NCBI GenBank assembly: GCA_049511415.1
Contig: JBEKYC010000033.1
Location: 8,833 to 72,832 of the forward strand
Length of the DNA: 64,000 nucleotides
Direction: 5' to 3'
Source of the DNA: Bog-159 sp049511415
GTDB lineage: Bacteria > Acidobacteriota > Terriglobia > Bryobacterales > Bryobacteraceae
A program made the translations under genes and the position numbers. Position 1 is the stretch's first letter. Each line of letters starts with the position of its first letter. The notes beneath the pieces are model-generated. The model was not told the origin of the DNA and ran no database searches. It saw nothing but the letters and a program-made list of their open reading frames with translations. Shown here piece by piece: positions 41,194-50,458 of the stretch.

Positions 41194-42033
41194 ATGGACG
41201 TTTACGAAGAGCTGCTGCGCCTGCGCAAGCTGGGCCAGAAGTGCGCCGTCGCCACTATCGTCCAGGTGCGCGGATCCATTCCCAGTTACGAAAGCGCCAA
41301 GCTGCTGGTGCGCGAAGATGGCTCGATGATCGGCACCGTCGGGGGCGGTTGCGTCGAGGCGGAAGTCTGGAACGCGGCCCGCGAAGTTATCGCCAGCGAG
41401 CAGCCCAAGCACCTGAGCTTCAATCTGAGCCAGGACGCGGCGTACGATAACGGCCTGATCTGCGGCGGGCAGCTCGATATCTTCGTCGAGCCGGTGCTGC
41501 CCGTGCCCGGCGCGTTCATTTTCGGCGCGGGCCACATCTCGAAGAGCATCTCCAAGATCGCCAATCTGGCCGGCTTTCGAACCACGATCGTCGATAACCG
41601 GGAAGCCTTCGCCAACCGTGAGCGATTTCCGGAAGCGGATGAAATTCACGCCGCGGAATACGAAGAAGTCTTCGGCAAGCTGCCCGTCAATGAAACCAGC
41701 TACCTGATCATCGTTACGCGCGGCCATCGGGACGACATGCGCGTGCTGCAGTGGGCGGTCTCGACCAATGCGCGCTACATTGCCATGATCGGCAGCAAAC
41801 GCAAGGTCATCAGTGTGATCAAGGAGTTGGAAAAGGAAGGCATCGCGGCCCAGAGCTTGGAGCGCGTGTATGCGCCGATGGGACTCGAAATCGGCGCGGT
41901 CTCACCCGAGGAGATTGCCGTGTCGGTGGTAGCCGAAATGATCGCGGTGCGGCGCAACGCGGATTCCGGGTGGCAAGCGCTTTCGAAGTCGGTGTTCGCC
42001 GACCATTCGTTGCGCGAGTTGTTACTGCGGTGA
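41194..42033 (+). CDS. XdhC/CoxI-family molybdenum cofactor insertion protein
   Basis: The 279-residue protein has the XdhC N-terminal signature (ATIVQVRGSIPSYESAKLLV, GTVGGGCVEAEVW) and the C-terminal Rossmann part (FIFGAGHISKSISKIANLAG, RYIAMIGSKRKV). XdhC binds Moco, helps sulfurylate it and loads xanthine dehydrogenase-type enzymes. No such enzyme is visible in the window. It overlaps the MocA-like gene by four bases. Confidence 0.9.
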   Translation: MDVYEELLRLRKLGQKCAVATIVQVRGSIPSYESAKLLVREDGSMIGTVGGGCVEAEVWNAAREVIASEQPKHLSFNLSQDAAYDNGLICGGQLDIFVEPVLPVPGAFIFGAGHISKSISKIANLAGFRTTIVDNREAFANRERFPEADEIHAAEYEEVFGKLPVNETSYLIIVTRGHRDDMRVLQWAVSTNARYIAMIGSKRKVISVIKELEKEGIAAQSLERVYAPMGLEIGAVSPEEIAVSVVAEMIAVRRNADSGWQALSKSVFADHSLRELLLR

Positions 42034-42611
42034 CCGCCGGCTTGATTCTAGCCGCCGGCGAATCGCGGCGCATGGGGTCTCCCAAGGCGCTGCTCGATTA
42101 TCGTGGGGAAACATTTCTGGATCGGCTGATTGGTCTGTTCGCCGGATGCTGCTCGCCGGTGATCGCCGTTCTGGGAGCGCAAGCGGAGGAGATTCGGGCC
42201 GGATTGCGCCGGAGCGATGAAGCCCGCGTCGTGGAGAATCCGGACTTCCGCGCCGGCCAGCTCAGCTCCATGCAATGCGGCTTGCGAGCCGTGCCGGCGG
42301 AAGCGGAGCGCGTGCTCTTCACACTGGTTGACCACCCGGCAGTGTCGCCTGACACCCTTACGGCTTTGGTGGTGGCGCCGGCGGCGCCTCTATGTATTCC
42401 ATGCTACGGCGGACGCCGCGGCCATCCTATTTTGTTTTCAAAGGCCCTGCTGCGGGAATTCTTGGCGCTGCCCGCCGGTTCCGCCGCGCGGGATGTTGTA
42501 ACGCGGCATGCATCCGATGCCACTTATATCAACGTGCCCGATCCGGGCATCCTGGCCAACATAGATGATAGCGAGGCTTACGCCAACCTTTTGGCGGAGA
42601 GAGGCGCATGA
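42030..42611 (+). CDS. MocA-type molybdenum cofactor nucleotidyltransferase
   Basis: The 193-residue protein starts at a GTG (GTGA overlap with xdhC). LILAAGESRRMGSPKALLDY is the nucleotidyltransferase signature with the CTP-binding loop; LVDHPAVSPDTL and GRRGHPILFS are the MocA/MobA-like motifs. MocA links CMP to molybdopterin for xanthine dehydrogenase-family enzymes. With xdhC it forms a cofactor maturation pair. Confidence 0.88.
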   Translation: MTAGLILAAGESRRMGSPKALLDYRGETFLDRLIGLFAGCCSPVIAVLGAQAEEIRAGLRRSDEARVVENPDFRAGQLSSMQCGLRAVPAEAERVLFTLVDHPAVSPDTLTALVVAPAAPLCIPCYGGRRGHPILFSKALLREFLALPAGSAARDVVTRHASDATYINVPDPGILANIDDSEAYANLLAERGA

Positions 42612-44947
42612 AGCGCACCGCCAAGTGGTCCGCAATCACCGCCGCGATGCTGATTGTGATCGGCATGATTGCGCCGTATCTTAGCGGCAACCGGTTCGCC
42701 CCGCGGATTCGCGCCGCGCTCGAAGGCGCATTGGGCCGCAAGGTGGAAATCGGCGCGGTACACTTCAGCCTCTTTACCGGGCCGGGCTTCTCGGTGGATA
42801 ATGTCGTGATACACGAGAGTCCCGACATCGGCATTGAGCCGATTGCTTATGTGGGTACGCTGGCCGCCGTGCCCCGGGTCACATCCATTTTCGGCGGACG
42901 GCTGGAATTCGCATCCATTCGGCTCGATGATGCCAGTATCAATGTCGCCAAGACCGGCGCGCCATCCGAGCCGGGACGGTGGAATTTCGAGCCACTCTTG
43001 AATCGCACGGTGATGCGCGCCATTCCGGAGTTGCACGTGCGCAGCGGCCGTATTAACTTCAAGTTCGGAGATACCAAGTCAGTCTTTTATTTGACGAATA
43101 CCGACCTGGACATTGCGCCACCGTCTCGCGGGTCGGCGGTTTGGAACATTCAGTTTTCGGGAGAGCCGGCCCGCACGGATAAACCCGCGCATGGGCTGGG
43201 TGTGCTGCTGGCGCGCGGCGGCTGGACCCAAACCGGCCCCGGGCGTCTGGATCTTGACGTGCGGCTGGAAAAGAGCCCCATGAGCGAGATGGTGGAGCTG
43301 TTGCAAGGCTCGGATGCCGGCATTCACGGCAATGTCTCGTCCCACATGCGTTTCAGCGGGCCACTCGACGACATACGCTTCGGCGGGAACCTGGAAGTCG
43401 CGGACGTCCATCGTTGGGATCAGATGCCTCCATATGCCCAGCGCTGGCCGTTGCGCTTGGCGGGCCGGTTGAATATCCCGGCGCAGACCATCGAGGTGGA
43501 CTCCAGCACTGCAGGTGGGCAGACGTTGCCGCTGGCGATCCGCTTTCGTTGCGCGGGCTATCTCTCGCAACCGCATTGGGGAGTCTCGCTCAATTGGAAT
43601 CAATTCCCCGCCGGCTCCGTGTTGGATCTGATTCGCCATATGGGCGGGGCTGTGCCGCCCAATCTGACGGTTGCAGGATCGCTCGATGGTGTATTGGGGT
43701 ATTCGGGGCAGGGAAGCCTGCAAGGGCAGCTCGCCCTGCACGACGCTTCCATCGCCATGCCCAACTCATCGCCCGTGCGTTTCGCGAATGCGCAACTGGT
43801 CTTCGACCGGGGTCATGCCCGCCTGTCGCCCACGCAAGCGCTCACTGCCCAGAATGAAACCGCGCAACTGGAGGCGGATTACGATTGGGCGGCGCAGTCG
43901 CTCGACGTGGTTCTTTCGACCGAATCGATGCGCCTCGAGTCGCTGCGTTCGCAAGCCGCGCTGGCCGCGATTCCCTGGTTGGAGCAGGTTTCGAGTGGCG
44001 CATGGAATGGGCAGTTGCATTATCAGGTCACCTCCGCTACGGCGAAGGGCGGCTGGTCCGGTAGCTTCGATCTGCGTGATGCCAGGTTTCCCGTGCCCGG
44101 CCTGACCGATCCGGTCACCGTGAAATCGGCGTCCGTGCACCTCGATGGGATGCATGTAGTCCTGGAACGTCTGCAAGGCGAAGCGGGTAAGATCGCCTTC
44201 GATGGCGAATACCGATACGAACCGCAACTGGCACGCCCGCATCGATTGCACCTGCGTATTTCACAAGCGGATGCCACGGAGATCGAGCGGCTCTTGCTGC
44301 CGTCTCTGGATCGCAGCCGCGGACTGCTGGCGCGCGCACTCAGTCTGGGTCGTCCCTCGCTACCCGACTGGCTCTCCAGCCGTCGCCTGGATGGCACTCT
44401 CCAAATCGGATCCCTGAATCTGGCCGACGCCGAGGTGCGCGACCTGCAGACCCATCTGGTGTGGGATGGCGCTAAAGCGGAGTTCGAAGATGTGCACGCG
44501 CGCCTCGACGGTGGGCGCGTAACCGCAAGGCTCGCCGTCAATATGCGGGGCAGCCGTCCCGCTTACCGGCTGCAGGCGAGCGTCAAGGGCGCCGATTGGA
44601 AGTCCGGCAAAATCGATACGGAAACGGTGCTCGAAAGCAGCGGCAGCGGTCTGGATTTGCTGTCGAGATTGCATGCCAGCGGTACTTTCTCGGCCCGCGG
44701 CGTGGAGATGGAGGCGCTGCCCGACCTCGAGAGCGTCGGGGGCGCTTACGATTTCGTATGGACGAAGGCCCAGCCCGCATGGCGGTTCACCGGCCTGCAG
44801 TTAGTTTCCGGCGATGACACTTATACGGGTCAAGGGGCTACCCAGGCCGACGGCCGGTTGCTGATTCAACTCACCAGTGGGAGCAAGGAAATGCACATGC
44901 GCGGCACACTGGCGGAACTCCGCCTGGACCAGACCGAGGTGCGCTAG
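42608..44947 (+). CDS. AsmA-family envelope protein
   Basis: The 779-residue protein has an N-terminal membrane helix (ITAAMLIVIGMIAPYL), then the AsmA-like start RIRAALEGALGRKVEIGAVHFSLFTGPGFSVDNVVI. The rest is beta-rich with repeated AsmA-type segments and is predicted periplasmic, in line with AsmA-like/TamB-like lipid-transfer bridges. It overlaps mocA by four bases, though the link in function is unclear. Convergent with the HIT gene, with a 4-base overlap at the 3' ends. Confidence 0.85.
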   Translation: MKRTAKWSAITAAMLIVIGMIAPYLSGNRFAPRIRAALEGALGRKVEIGAVHFSLFTGPGFSVDNVVIHESPDIGIEPIAYVGTLAAVPRVTSIFGGRLEFASIRLDDASINVAKTGAPSEPGRWNFEPLLNRTVMRAIPELHVRSGRINFKFGDTKSVFYLTNTDLDIAPPSRGSAVWNIQFSGEPARTDKPAHGLGVLLARGGWTQTGPGRLDLDVRLEKSPMSEMVELLQGSDAGIHGNVSSHMRFSGPLDDIRFGGNLEVADVHRWDQMPPYAQRWPLRLAGRLNIPAQTIEVDSSTAGGQTLPLAIRFRCAGYLSQPHWGVSLNWNQFPAGSVLDLIRHMGGAVPPNLTVAGSLDGVLGYSGQGSLQGQLALHDASIAMPNSSPVRFANAQLVFDRGHARLSPTQALTAQNETAQLEADYDWAAQSLDVVLSTESMRLESLRSQAALAAIPWLEQVSSGAWNGQLHYQVTSATAKGGWSGSFDLRDARFPVPGLTDPVTVKSASVHLDGMHVVLERLQGEAGKIAFDGEYRYEPQLARPHRLHLRISQADATEIERLLLPSLDRSRGLLARALSLGRPSLPDWLSSRRLDGTLQIGSLNLADAEVRDLQTHLVWDGAKAEFEDVHARLDGGRVTARLAVNMRGSRPAYRLQASVKGADWKSGKIDTETVLESSGSGLDLLSRLHASGTFSARGVEMEALPDLESVGGAYDFVWTKAQPAWRFTGLQLVSGDDTYTGQGATQADGRLLIQLTSGSKEMHMRGTLAELRLDQTEVR

Positions 44948-45429
44948 CCCGGCTGCCAGGCCCCTGTAAGCTTCGCATAGGTTGTGGCCAAGTCCTCCGG
45001 CAGCACGCGCGTTTCGCCTACCGAGGTCATGAAATTGGCATCCGCCACCCAGCGCGGTAGAACGTGCATGTGAATATGTCCCGCCACTCCGGCGCCGGCG
45101 GCCTTGCCAACGTTGATCCCCAAGTTCAGGCCGTCCGGTCTGTAGTTGGCTCGCAGCAGCGTCTCCGCTCGCCGCGCCAGCAGCATCATCTCGGTCAGTG
45201 TATCGTCCGCGATCTGCTCCAGCGTGGGCTTGTGCTCGTAGGGCACAACCATCAGATGTCCCGAGGTGTATGGGAACCGGTTGAGGATCACGAAATTGAG
45301 GCGTCCGCGATGCACGATATAGTTTTCGGCGTCGCGTTGCTCTGCCGGCAGCGCACAAAAAATGCAGTCTACCGCCGCTTCCGCCGTGGTCACATACTGA
45401 TACCGCCACGGGCTCCAAAGATGATCCAT
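44944..45429 (-). CDS. HIT-family hydrolase/AP4A phosphorylase-like
   Basis: The 161-residue protein has the histidine triad HIHMHVLPRW, the CIFC zinc-like motif near the N-terminus and the ATP-adenylyl-type start MDHLWSPWRYQYV. This branch hydrolyses nucleoside diphosphate-linked compounds such as Ap4A. It is last in the minus-strand group rpsA-HU-HIT, eight bases behind the HU gene. Confidence 0.92.
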   Translation of the reverse strand: MDHLWSPWRYQYVTTAEAAVDCIFCALPAEQRDAENYIVHRGRLNFVILNRFPYTSGHLMVVPYEHKPTLEQIADDTLTEMMLLARRAETLLRANYRPDGLNLGINVGKAAGAGVAGHIHMHVLPRWVADANFMTSVGETRVLPEDLATTYAKLTGAWQPG

Positions 45430-45436
45430 ACCGCCG

Positions 45437-45763
45437 CTAAAGCGATTGGGCTGGATCGCCGGCGGGAGGGCCGGAGGCCGGAGACGCGGAGTTGTTGACC
45501 ACGTCTTTCAGTTCCTTGCTCGGCTTAAAGTACGGAATTTTTTTAGCGGGCACCTCGACGCGCGCCCCGGTTTTCGGATTGCGCCCGATGCGCGGCTGGC
45601 GCTGGCGGGTACGAAAGCTACCGAAGCCACGAATCTCAATCTTGTCGCCGGTGCGCAACGAACGCACGATGCTGTCGAAAATCGCCTCCACGATGACCTC
45701 GGACTCTTTCCGTGTCATCTCGACCACCCGCGAGACTTCTTCAATCAGATCGGCCTTGGTCAT
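45437..45763 (-). CDS. HU/IHF-family DNA-binding protein
   Basis: The 108-residue protein MTKADLIEEVSRVVEMTRKE...IEIRGFGSFRTRQRQPRIGRNPKTGARVEVPAKKIPYFKPSKELKD matches bacterial HU/IHF, including the DNA-intercalating RNPKTG arm. ATG 45763 is used rather than 45790 because it matches the family start and has AAGGAG 11 bases upstream. The ~15-residue Ala/Pro tail is extra. It follows rpsA, as ihfB does in other bacteria. Confidence 0.93.
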   Translation of the reverse strand: MTKADLIEEVSRVVEMTRKESEVIVEAIFDSIVRSLRTGDKIEIRGFGSFRTRQRQPRIGRNPKTGARVEVPAKKIPYFKPSKELKDVVNNSASPASGPPAGDPAQSL

Positions 45764-45833
45764 GTACTCTTCATCTCCTTGTAGATTCAAGCCGTTACAG
45801 CAGTATCGCGTGAACGGACGATTTTTGCAAGCA

Positions 45834-47555
45834 CTACTCCCGGTTCCGGTGCTTCAAGCTCAGAGCTTCTTCGATCGTAGCCGCCCCGGCAGCCGCCTGC
45901 CTCTGGTAATCCGCCAAGCGGCCTTTTTCCTCGTCGTGGGTTACCGCTTTCAAGCTTAGCCCGATTTTCTTCTCGGCCTCGCTCATTTTAATGACCTTGA
46001 AATCGTATTCCTGGCCCACGGCCATGGGTGCATCGGCCGCGCGCCGTGCGGAGAGGCCGGGCACTTCCGAAAAATGGCAAAGCCCTTCTACTCCTTCGGC
46101 CAGTTCCACGAAAGCACCAAATCCGGCCAGGCGCGACACCCGCCCGCGCACGATATCGCCGGGTTGATGGCTCTGGAAAAAGGTCTCCCAGGCATCCGGC
46201 TGTAGCTGTTTGATGCCTAATGACAAGCGGTGCCCTTTCGCGTCGATGCTCAAGATCACGGCCTGTACCAGTTGCCCCTTCTTCAAGACTTCCGAAGGGT
46301 GCTTGACCCGCTTCGTCCAGGATAGATCGGACACGTGCACCAAGCCGTCGATACCTTCTTCGATTTCGATGAAGGCGCCGAATTCGGTCATGTTGCGCAC
46401 GCGGCCTTCCACGACGGAACCGATACTATAACGGCTGTCGATGGTCGTCCAGGGATTCGGCTCGAGTTGCTTGAGACCCAGCGAAATACGCCGTTCCGCC
46501 GGATGAACTTCCAGAACCACCGCCTCCACCTGATCCGCCGGCCGGACCACCTTTGACGGATGCTTCATCCGCCGCGACCATGTCATTTCGGTAATGTGGA
46601 TCAATCCTTCGACACCGGGTTCCAATTCGACGAACGCACCATAATCGGTAACATTCACCACATGGCCCATTACCCGGCTGTTTACCGGATAACGTTCCGC
46701 GACCGTCTCCCAGGGATCGGGCGCCATTTGCCGCAATCCTAGCGATATGCGTTCCTTGGCGCGATCGAATTTCAGAACCTTGGCCGTAATCGTGTCGCCG
46801 GCATGCACGATCTCCGACGGATGGCCCACCCGTCCGTACGACATATCGGTGACATGCAAAAGTCCATCGAGTCCGCCCAGATCCACGAAAGCACCGTACT
46901 CAGTCAGGTTCTTGACCACACCCGTGACGATGGCGCCTTCTTGCAATTGCTCCAGCGTGGCGGTCTTGCGCTGATTGACTTCCTGTTCGACCGCCAGTTT
47001 ACGCGAGACCACCACATTGCCGCGGCGCCGGTTTACCTTGATAATCTTAACCGGAACGTCCTGTCCAATATAAGAATCCAGATTATGGACGGGCCGCGGA
47101 TCGGCCTGCGATCCCGGCATGAACGCCCGGATACCCACGTCTACCGAAAGGCCGCCTTTGACCCTTCCCAGAACGCGCCCCAGGATCACCGAACCATCCG
47201 CGAACGCCTTCTCCAGGTTGCTCCACACGCGGATGCGCGCCGCTTTGGCGTGGGATAGAAGGACGTACCCCTCTTGCGGTTCGCCGTGATCGATCATCAC
47301 ATCGACCACGTCTCCGGGCTGAACCGTGATTTCGCCCTGCGGACTGAGAAACTGCTCGATCGGAACCAGCCCCTCGGATTTGTAACCGACATCGACGATC
47401 ACATCTTTGGCGGTAATCTTCAGGATCGTGCCCTGCAGAACCTCGCCTTCGGCGGGAGCCGCTAGATGCGTATATTCGTCCAGCAGGGTTTCATAGCTCT
47501 CACCGTCGGGTTGGACCAACTCGTCCACTTGACCTTGATTTTGATCGACGGCCAT
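45834..47555 (-). CDS. rpsA: 30S ribosomal protein S1
   Basis: The 573-residue protein has six S1/OB-fold RNA-binding domains with the repeated pattern GxVxxxTDYGAFVxLxxGVEGLxHxTEMSW (for example GHVVNVTDYGAFVELEPGVE and GRVRNMTEFGAFIEIEEGID). It binds mRNA leaders on the 30S subunit. The ATG at 47555 (MAVDQNQGQVDELV) is chosen over 47579 because GGAGG lies 8 bases before it. Length is normal. Upstream, about 340 bases separate it from the divergent ligase gene. Confidence 0.96.
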   Translation of the reverse strand: MAVDQNQGQVDELVQPDGESYETLLDEYTHLAAPAEGEVLQGTILKITAKDVIVDVGYKSEGLVPIEQFLSPQGEITVQPGDVVDVMIDHGEPQEGYVLLSHAKAARIRVWSNLEKAFADGSVILGRVLGRVKGGLSVDVGIRAFMPGSQADPRPVHNLDSYIGQDVPVKIIKVNRRRGNVVVSRKLAVEQEVNQRKTATLEQLQEGAIVTGVVKNLTEYGAFVDLGGLDGLLHVTDMSYGRVGHPSEIVHAGDTITAKVLKFDRAKERISLGLRQMAPDPWETVAERYPVNSRVMGHVVNVTDYGAFVELEPGVEGLIHITEMTWSRRMKHPSKVVRPADQVEAVVLEVHPAERRISLGLKQLEPNPWTTIDSRYSIGSVVEGRVRNMTEFGAFIEIEEGIDGLVHVSDLSWTKRVKHPSEVLKKGQLVQAVILSIDAKGHRLSLGIKQLQPDAWETFFQSHQPGDIVRGRVSRLAGFGAFVELAEGVEGLCHFSEVPGLSARRAADAPMAVGQEYDFKVIKMSEAEKKIGLSLKAVTHDEEKGRLADYQRQAAAGAATIEEALSLKHRNRE

Positions 47556-47894
47556 TTGAAACGCCTCCGCGGGCTGCATCAGATCATTGCCGGGGGTTTA
47601 CAGCGTAAAAGAAACGACAACAAGCGAGGAAATGCTGCGATCTCCAAAGGTTTCAGGAATTGGCATCGAAACCGGTCCGCCTGATTCACCAGCAAAGCAC
47701 TGACAGATCAGTATGTTAGCAAATTTGTAGCGAGAAGTCACGCGGGCCGGATGGGGCCGTGGTGGATTTGGAAAAGTACGTGCTGATTCACGCATTTAGC
47801 GCTAATTGGAGCGCGCGCTTATGACGAAGACAGGGAGGCGGTTTTGCCGCGTCGCAACCGGTGCGTGTGTATTAAGCTGGCAGAGAGAGGATTT
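47556..47894. other. Divergent intergenic region between rpsA and the acyl-CoA ligase gene
   Basis: It holds the rpsA ribosome-binding site, a small inverted repeat ACTGAcagaTCAGT at 47699-47712, and GAGAGAGG before the ligase start. No gene or RNA recognised; promoters not resolved. Confidence 0.4.
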
Positions 47895-49484
47895 ATGATT
47901 GTTCCTTTGACGCCGGTGCGCTGCCTGTACCGCGGCGTTGACTTGTACGGCACGAAAATTGGCGTGGTGTCCGGCGCCGCCCGGTACACCTATGACCAAT
48001 TCGGTGAGCGCTCGGAGCGGCTGGCCGCCGGTCTGATCGGCGAAGGCCTGTATGCCGGCGACCGGGTAGCTTATCTAAGCTTTAATAACAACGCTTTGCT
48101 CGAAGGCTACTACGGCGTGATTTTGGCGCGTGGCGTGGTCATGCCTTTAAACGTCCGGTTGACTCCCCCCGAGTTGGTCGCCATACTGAACCATTCGGAA
48201 GCCCGCGTTTTGATCTTCGAAAACGACTTTGTCCCGCTGGTGGAGCACATTCGCAAATGCTGCCCAGGTATCCAGAGATACGTCACGGTCGATGAGGCAA
48301 GTCCGGTGGCGGACTTGACCTACGACGACCTGCTGGCACGCGGCCGCCTGGACCGCCCCGACTTATTCTCCTTCGACGAAAATGCGATAGCGGAGTTGTT
48401 CTATACCAGTGGGAGCACCGGCACCCCCAAGGGTGTAATGCTGGCACACCGTACGTTGTATCTGCATGCCCTCGCGGTAGCCGGCACATTCAACCACGAC
48501 GACACGGCGGTCGAGTTACACACGATTCCGCTATTTCACGCCAACGGATGGGGCAGGCCGCAGGCGTCCACCATGATGGGGATCAAGCAGGTAATGGTCC
48601 GGCGATTCGAACCAACACTGGTGTTCCGGCTGATTCAGGAGGAGAAAGCCACGGCCATGTCGTTGGTGCCGACCATGGCGAATGCGCTGTTGAACGCGGC
48701 GGATCGGGATCAATTCACACTCACTTCGCTAAAGGAGATTCACGTGGGGGGCGCGGCTGCCTCTCCCGAACTGATTGCGCGCCTCGAGCAGGCTTTCCAC
48801 TGTTCCGCCCTGGGCGGTTATGGTCTTACGGAGACCTGTCCGGTGGCCAGTTCCGCGCGGCCCAAGGGAACCGTGGTGTATGCCGATGAGGCGGACCGTT
48901 TGGGACATCAGGCCATGGCGGGTTGGCCCATCCCGGGCGTGGAGATTCGCGTGGTAGATGCACAGATGCAAGACGTGCCGCGCGATATGCTGACCGTGGG
49001 TGAGGTCGTCATTCGGGGGGATGGCGTAATGGATGGCTATTTCAAGGACCCGGAGGGCACCGCGGCGGTAATGACGAAGGGGTGGTTTCACTCCGGCGAT
49101 ATGGCCGTGTGGGACGCGGAGAATTACATCCATATCGTGGACCGCAAGAAGGATATCATCATCAGTGGCGGAGAGAATATTTCGTCACTGGAAGTGGAGA
49201 AGGCCATTTTCGCGCATCCGGCTGTCCTGGAGTGCGCGGTGGTGGCGGCTCCGGATCAAAAGTGGGGAGAGATTCCGGCCGCTTTCGTGGTTCTCAAGCC
49301 TGGCCAGGAACTGGGCGCCGATGAGCTTAGCGAGTTCCTGCAGCAGCGAATCGCGAAGTTTAAGATTCCGCGCGTCTTCGAGTTTCTGGACACGGCGCTT
49401 CCGAAGACCGGGACCGGCAAGATCGTAAAACGCGACTTGCGCGAAATGTTCTGGGCAGGCCGTGCCAAGCGCGTGCAGGGCTAG
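47895..49484 (+). CDS. Long-chain acyl-CoA synthetase-like AMP-binding enzyme
   Basis: The 529-residue adenylate-forming enzyme has the P-loop YTSGSTGTPKGVMLAH, the GYGLTETCPV aroma-like motif, HSGDMAVWDAENYIHIVDRKKD, and C-terminal lysine region LPKTGTGKIVKRDLRE. These activate a fatty or aryl acid as acyl-AMP then load CoA. The exact substrate is unknown. ATG 47895 (MIVPLTPVRCLYRG) matches the family start and follows GAGAGAGG. Monocistronic, with its own terminator. Confidence 0.9.
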   Translation: MIVPLTPVRCLYRGVDLYGTKIGVVSGAARYTYDQFGERSERLAAGLIGEGLYAGDRVAYLSFNNNALLEGYYGVILARGVVMPLNVRLTPPELVAILNHSEARVLIFENDFVPLVEHIRKCCPGIQRYVTVDEASPVADLTYDDLLARGRLDRPDLFSFDENAIAELFYTSGSTGTPKGVMLAHRTLYLHALAVAGTFNHDDTAVELHTIPLFHANGWGRPQASTMMGIKQVMVRRFEPTLVFRLIQEEKATAMSLVPTMANALLNAADRDQFTLTSLKEIHVGGAAASPELIARLEQAFHCSALGGYGLTETCPVASSARPKGTVVYADEADRLGHQAMAGWPIPGVEIRVVDAQMQDVPRDMLTVGEVVIRGDGVMDGYFKDPEGTAAVMTKGWFHSGDMAVWDAENYIHIVDRKKDIIISGGENISSLEVEKAIFAHPAVLECAVVAAPDQKWGEIPAAFVVLKPGQELGADELSEFLQQRIAKFKIPRVFEFLDTALPKTGTGKIVKRDLREMFWAGRAKRVQG

Positions 49485-49486
49485 GC

Positions 49487-49527
49487 GCGCGGCGCCGGCA
49501 ACGGCAGGCGCTGCGCAGGGAATTTTT
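49487..49527 (+). terminator. Rho-independent terminator of the acyl-CoA ligase gene
   Basis: A 10-base stem (49487-49496 with 49507-49516, one G-U pair) around a 10-base loop is followed by ATTTTT. It also overlaps the end of flgL on the other strand. Confidence 0.7.
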
Positions 49528-50444
49528 CAACCCAAGTAGCTAAAGATGCTTTGTGGTTTCAGCTCCGCCTGGGCTTCCATGGCGGCTTGCTCATTGGTCA
49601 GCGCGGATTGCAGGTCCAGGGATGATTGCGCCGCGTCGGCATCCTGTTCGTTGCTGAGCTGCTGCTGCAATTGCGTCAATGTGGTGGCCGCCGCATTGGA
49701 GGCGGTCGTGATATTATTCTGCGCCGCTCCGTAAAAGCTGCTTTGGTCATTCAAGTACGCCGATGCGGCTTGGATGTTGCCCAACGCCGTCTGAATGCCG
49801 GTGCTGTCGTTGGCTTGGAGGGCGGTTAGCAGCCCCGTGACGGAGGCGAATACGTTATCGGAGGCCGGGTTGCCGCCGGCGTCACGGTCATCAAAAATCT
49901 GCTGCGCGGTCAGCCCGATCGAAAAGGGTATGCCGTTGGCGTCCTCGATTTGTCCGGGCGCACCGGGAGTGATCAACTGTTGGACGCCATTGCCGGCGGC
50001 GTTCAGAGCGTAGGACGGTTGGCTGCTCTGGTCGCCGCTGAAGATGTATTGGCCGTTCACGGCCGTCTGGCTCAGGCTCACCAGTTGTTCGAGAATTCCC
50101 TGTACCTGTGGCACGGCATCCAGCCGCTGGGACGCGGTGGATGTGCCGTTGGCCGCCTCGGTGGCCAGTTGCGTGGCGGTGTCGAGCACCTGAATCGCCT
50201 GCTGGATGGCGCTGCCGGCGCTCTGGACCTGCGGCGTGACATTCGTCAGGTTCTCCTGCGTCTGCTGCACGCCGGCGATCTGCGCGCGCAACTGCAGAAT
50301 GCCGGAAATCTGATCCGGGGCGTCGGACGCCTGATTGACGCGCAGACCCGAAGAGAGCTGTTGATCGGCCGTGCTGATGCGGTTCTCAATCTGTTGCAGG
50401 CTGCTCAGAAACATTTGGGAATTAGGATTGAGACTGGGAGACAT
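49527..50444 (-). CDS. flgL: Flagellar hook-filament junction protein FlgL
   Basis: The 305-residue protein has the flagellin-like N-terminal helix (FLSSLQQIENRISTADQQLSSGLRVNQASD) and the C-terminal coiled coil (DAAQSSLDLQSALTNEQAAME) of HAP3. It joins the hook to the filament outside the cell. Together with flgK, the flgN-like gene and flgM it forms a minus-strand operon (gap to flgK 14 bases) under the sigma-28 promoter at 52565-52592. Confidence 0.92.
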   Translation of the reverse strand: MSPSLNPNSQMFLSSLQQIENRISTADQQLSSGLRVNQASDAPDQISGILQLRAQIAGVQQTQENLTNVTPQVQSAGSAIQQAIQVLDTATQLATEAANGTSTASQRLDAVPQVQGILEQLVSLSQTAVNGQYIFSGDQSSQPSYALNAAGNGVQQLITPGAPGQIEDANGIPFSIGLTAQQIFDDRDAGGNPASDNVFASVTGLLTALQANDSTGIQTALGNIQAASAYLNDQSSFYGAAQNNITTASNAAATTLTQLQQQLSNEQDADAAQSSLDLQSALTNEQAAMEAQAELKPQSIFSYLG

Positions 50445-50458
50445 ATTTGGCTGGGACC

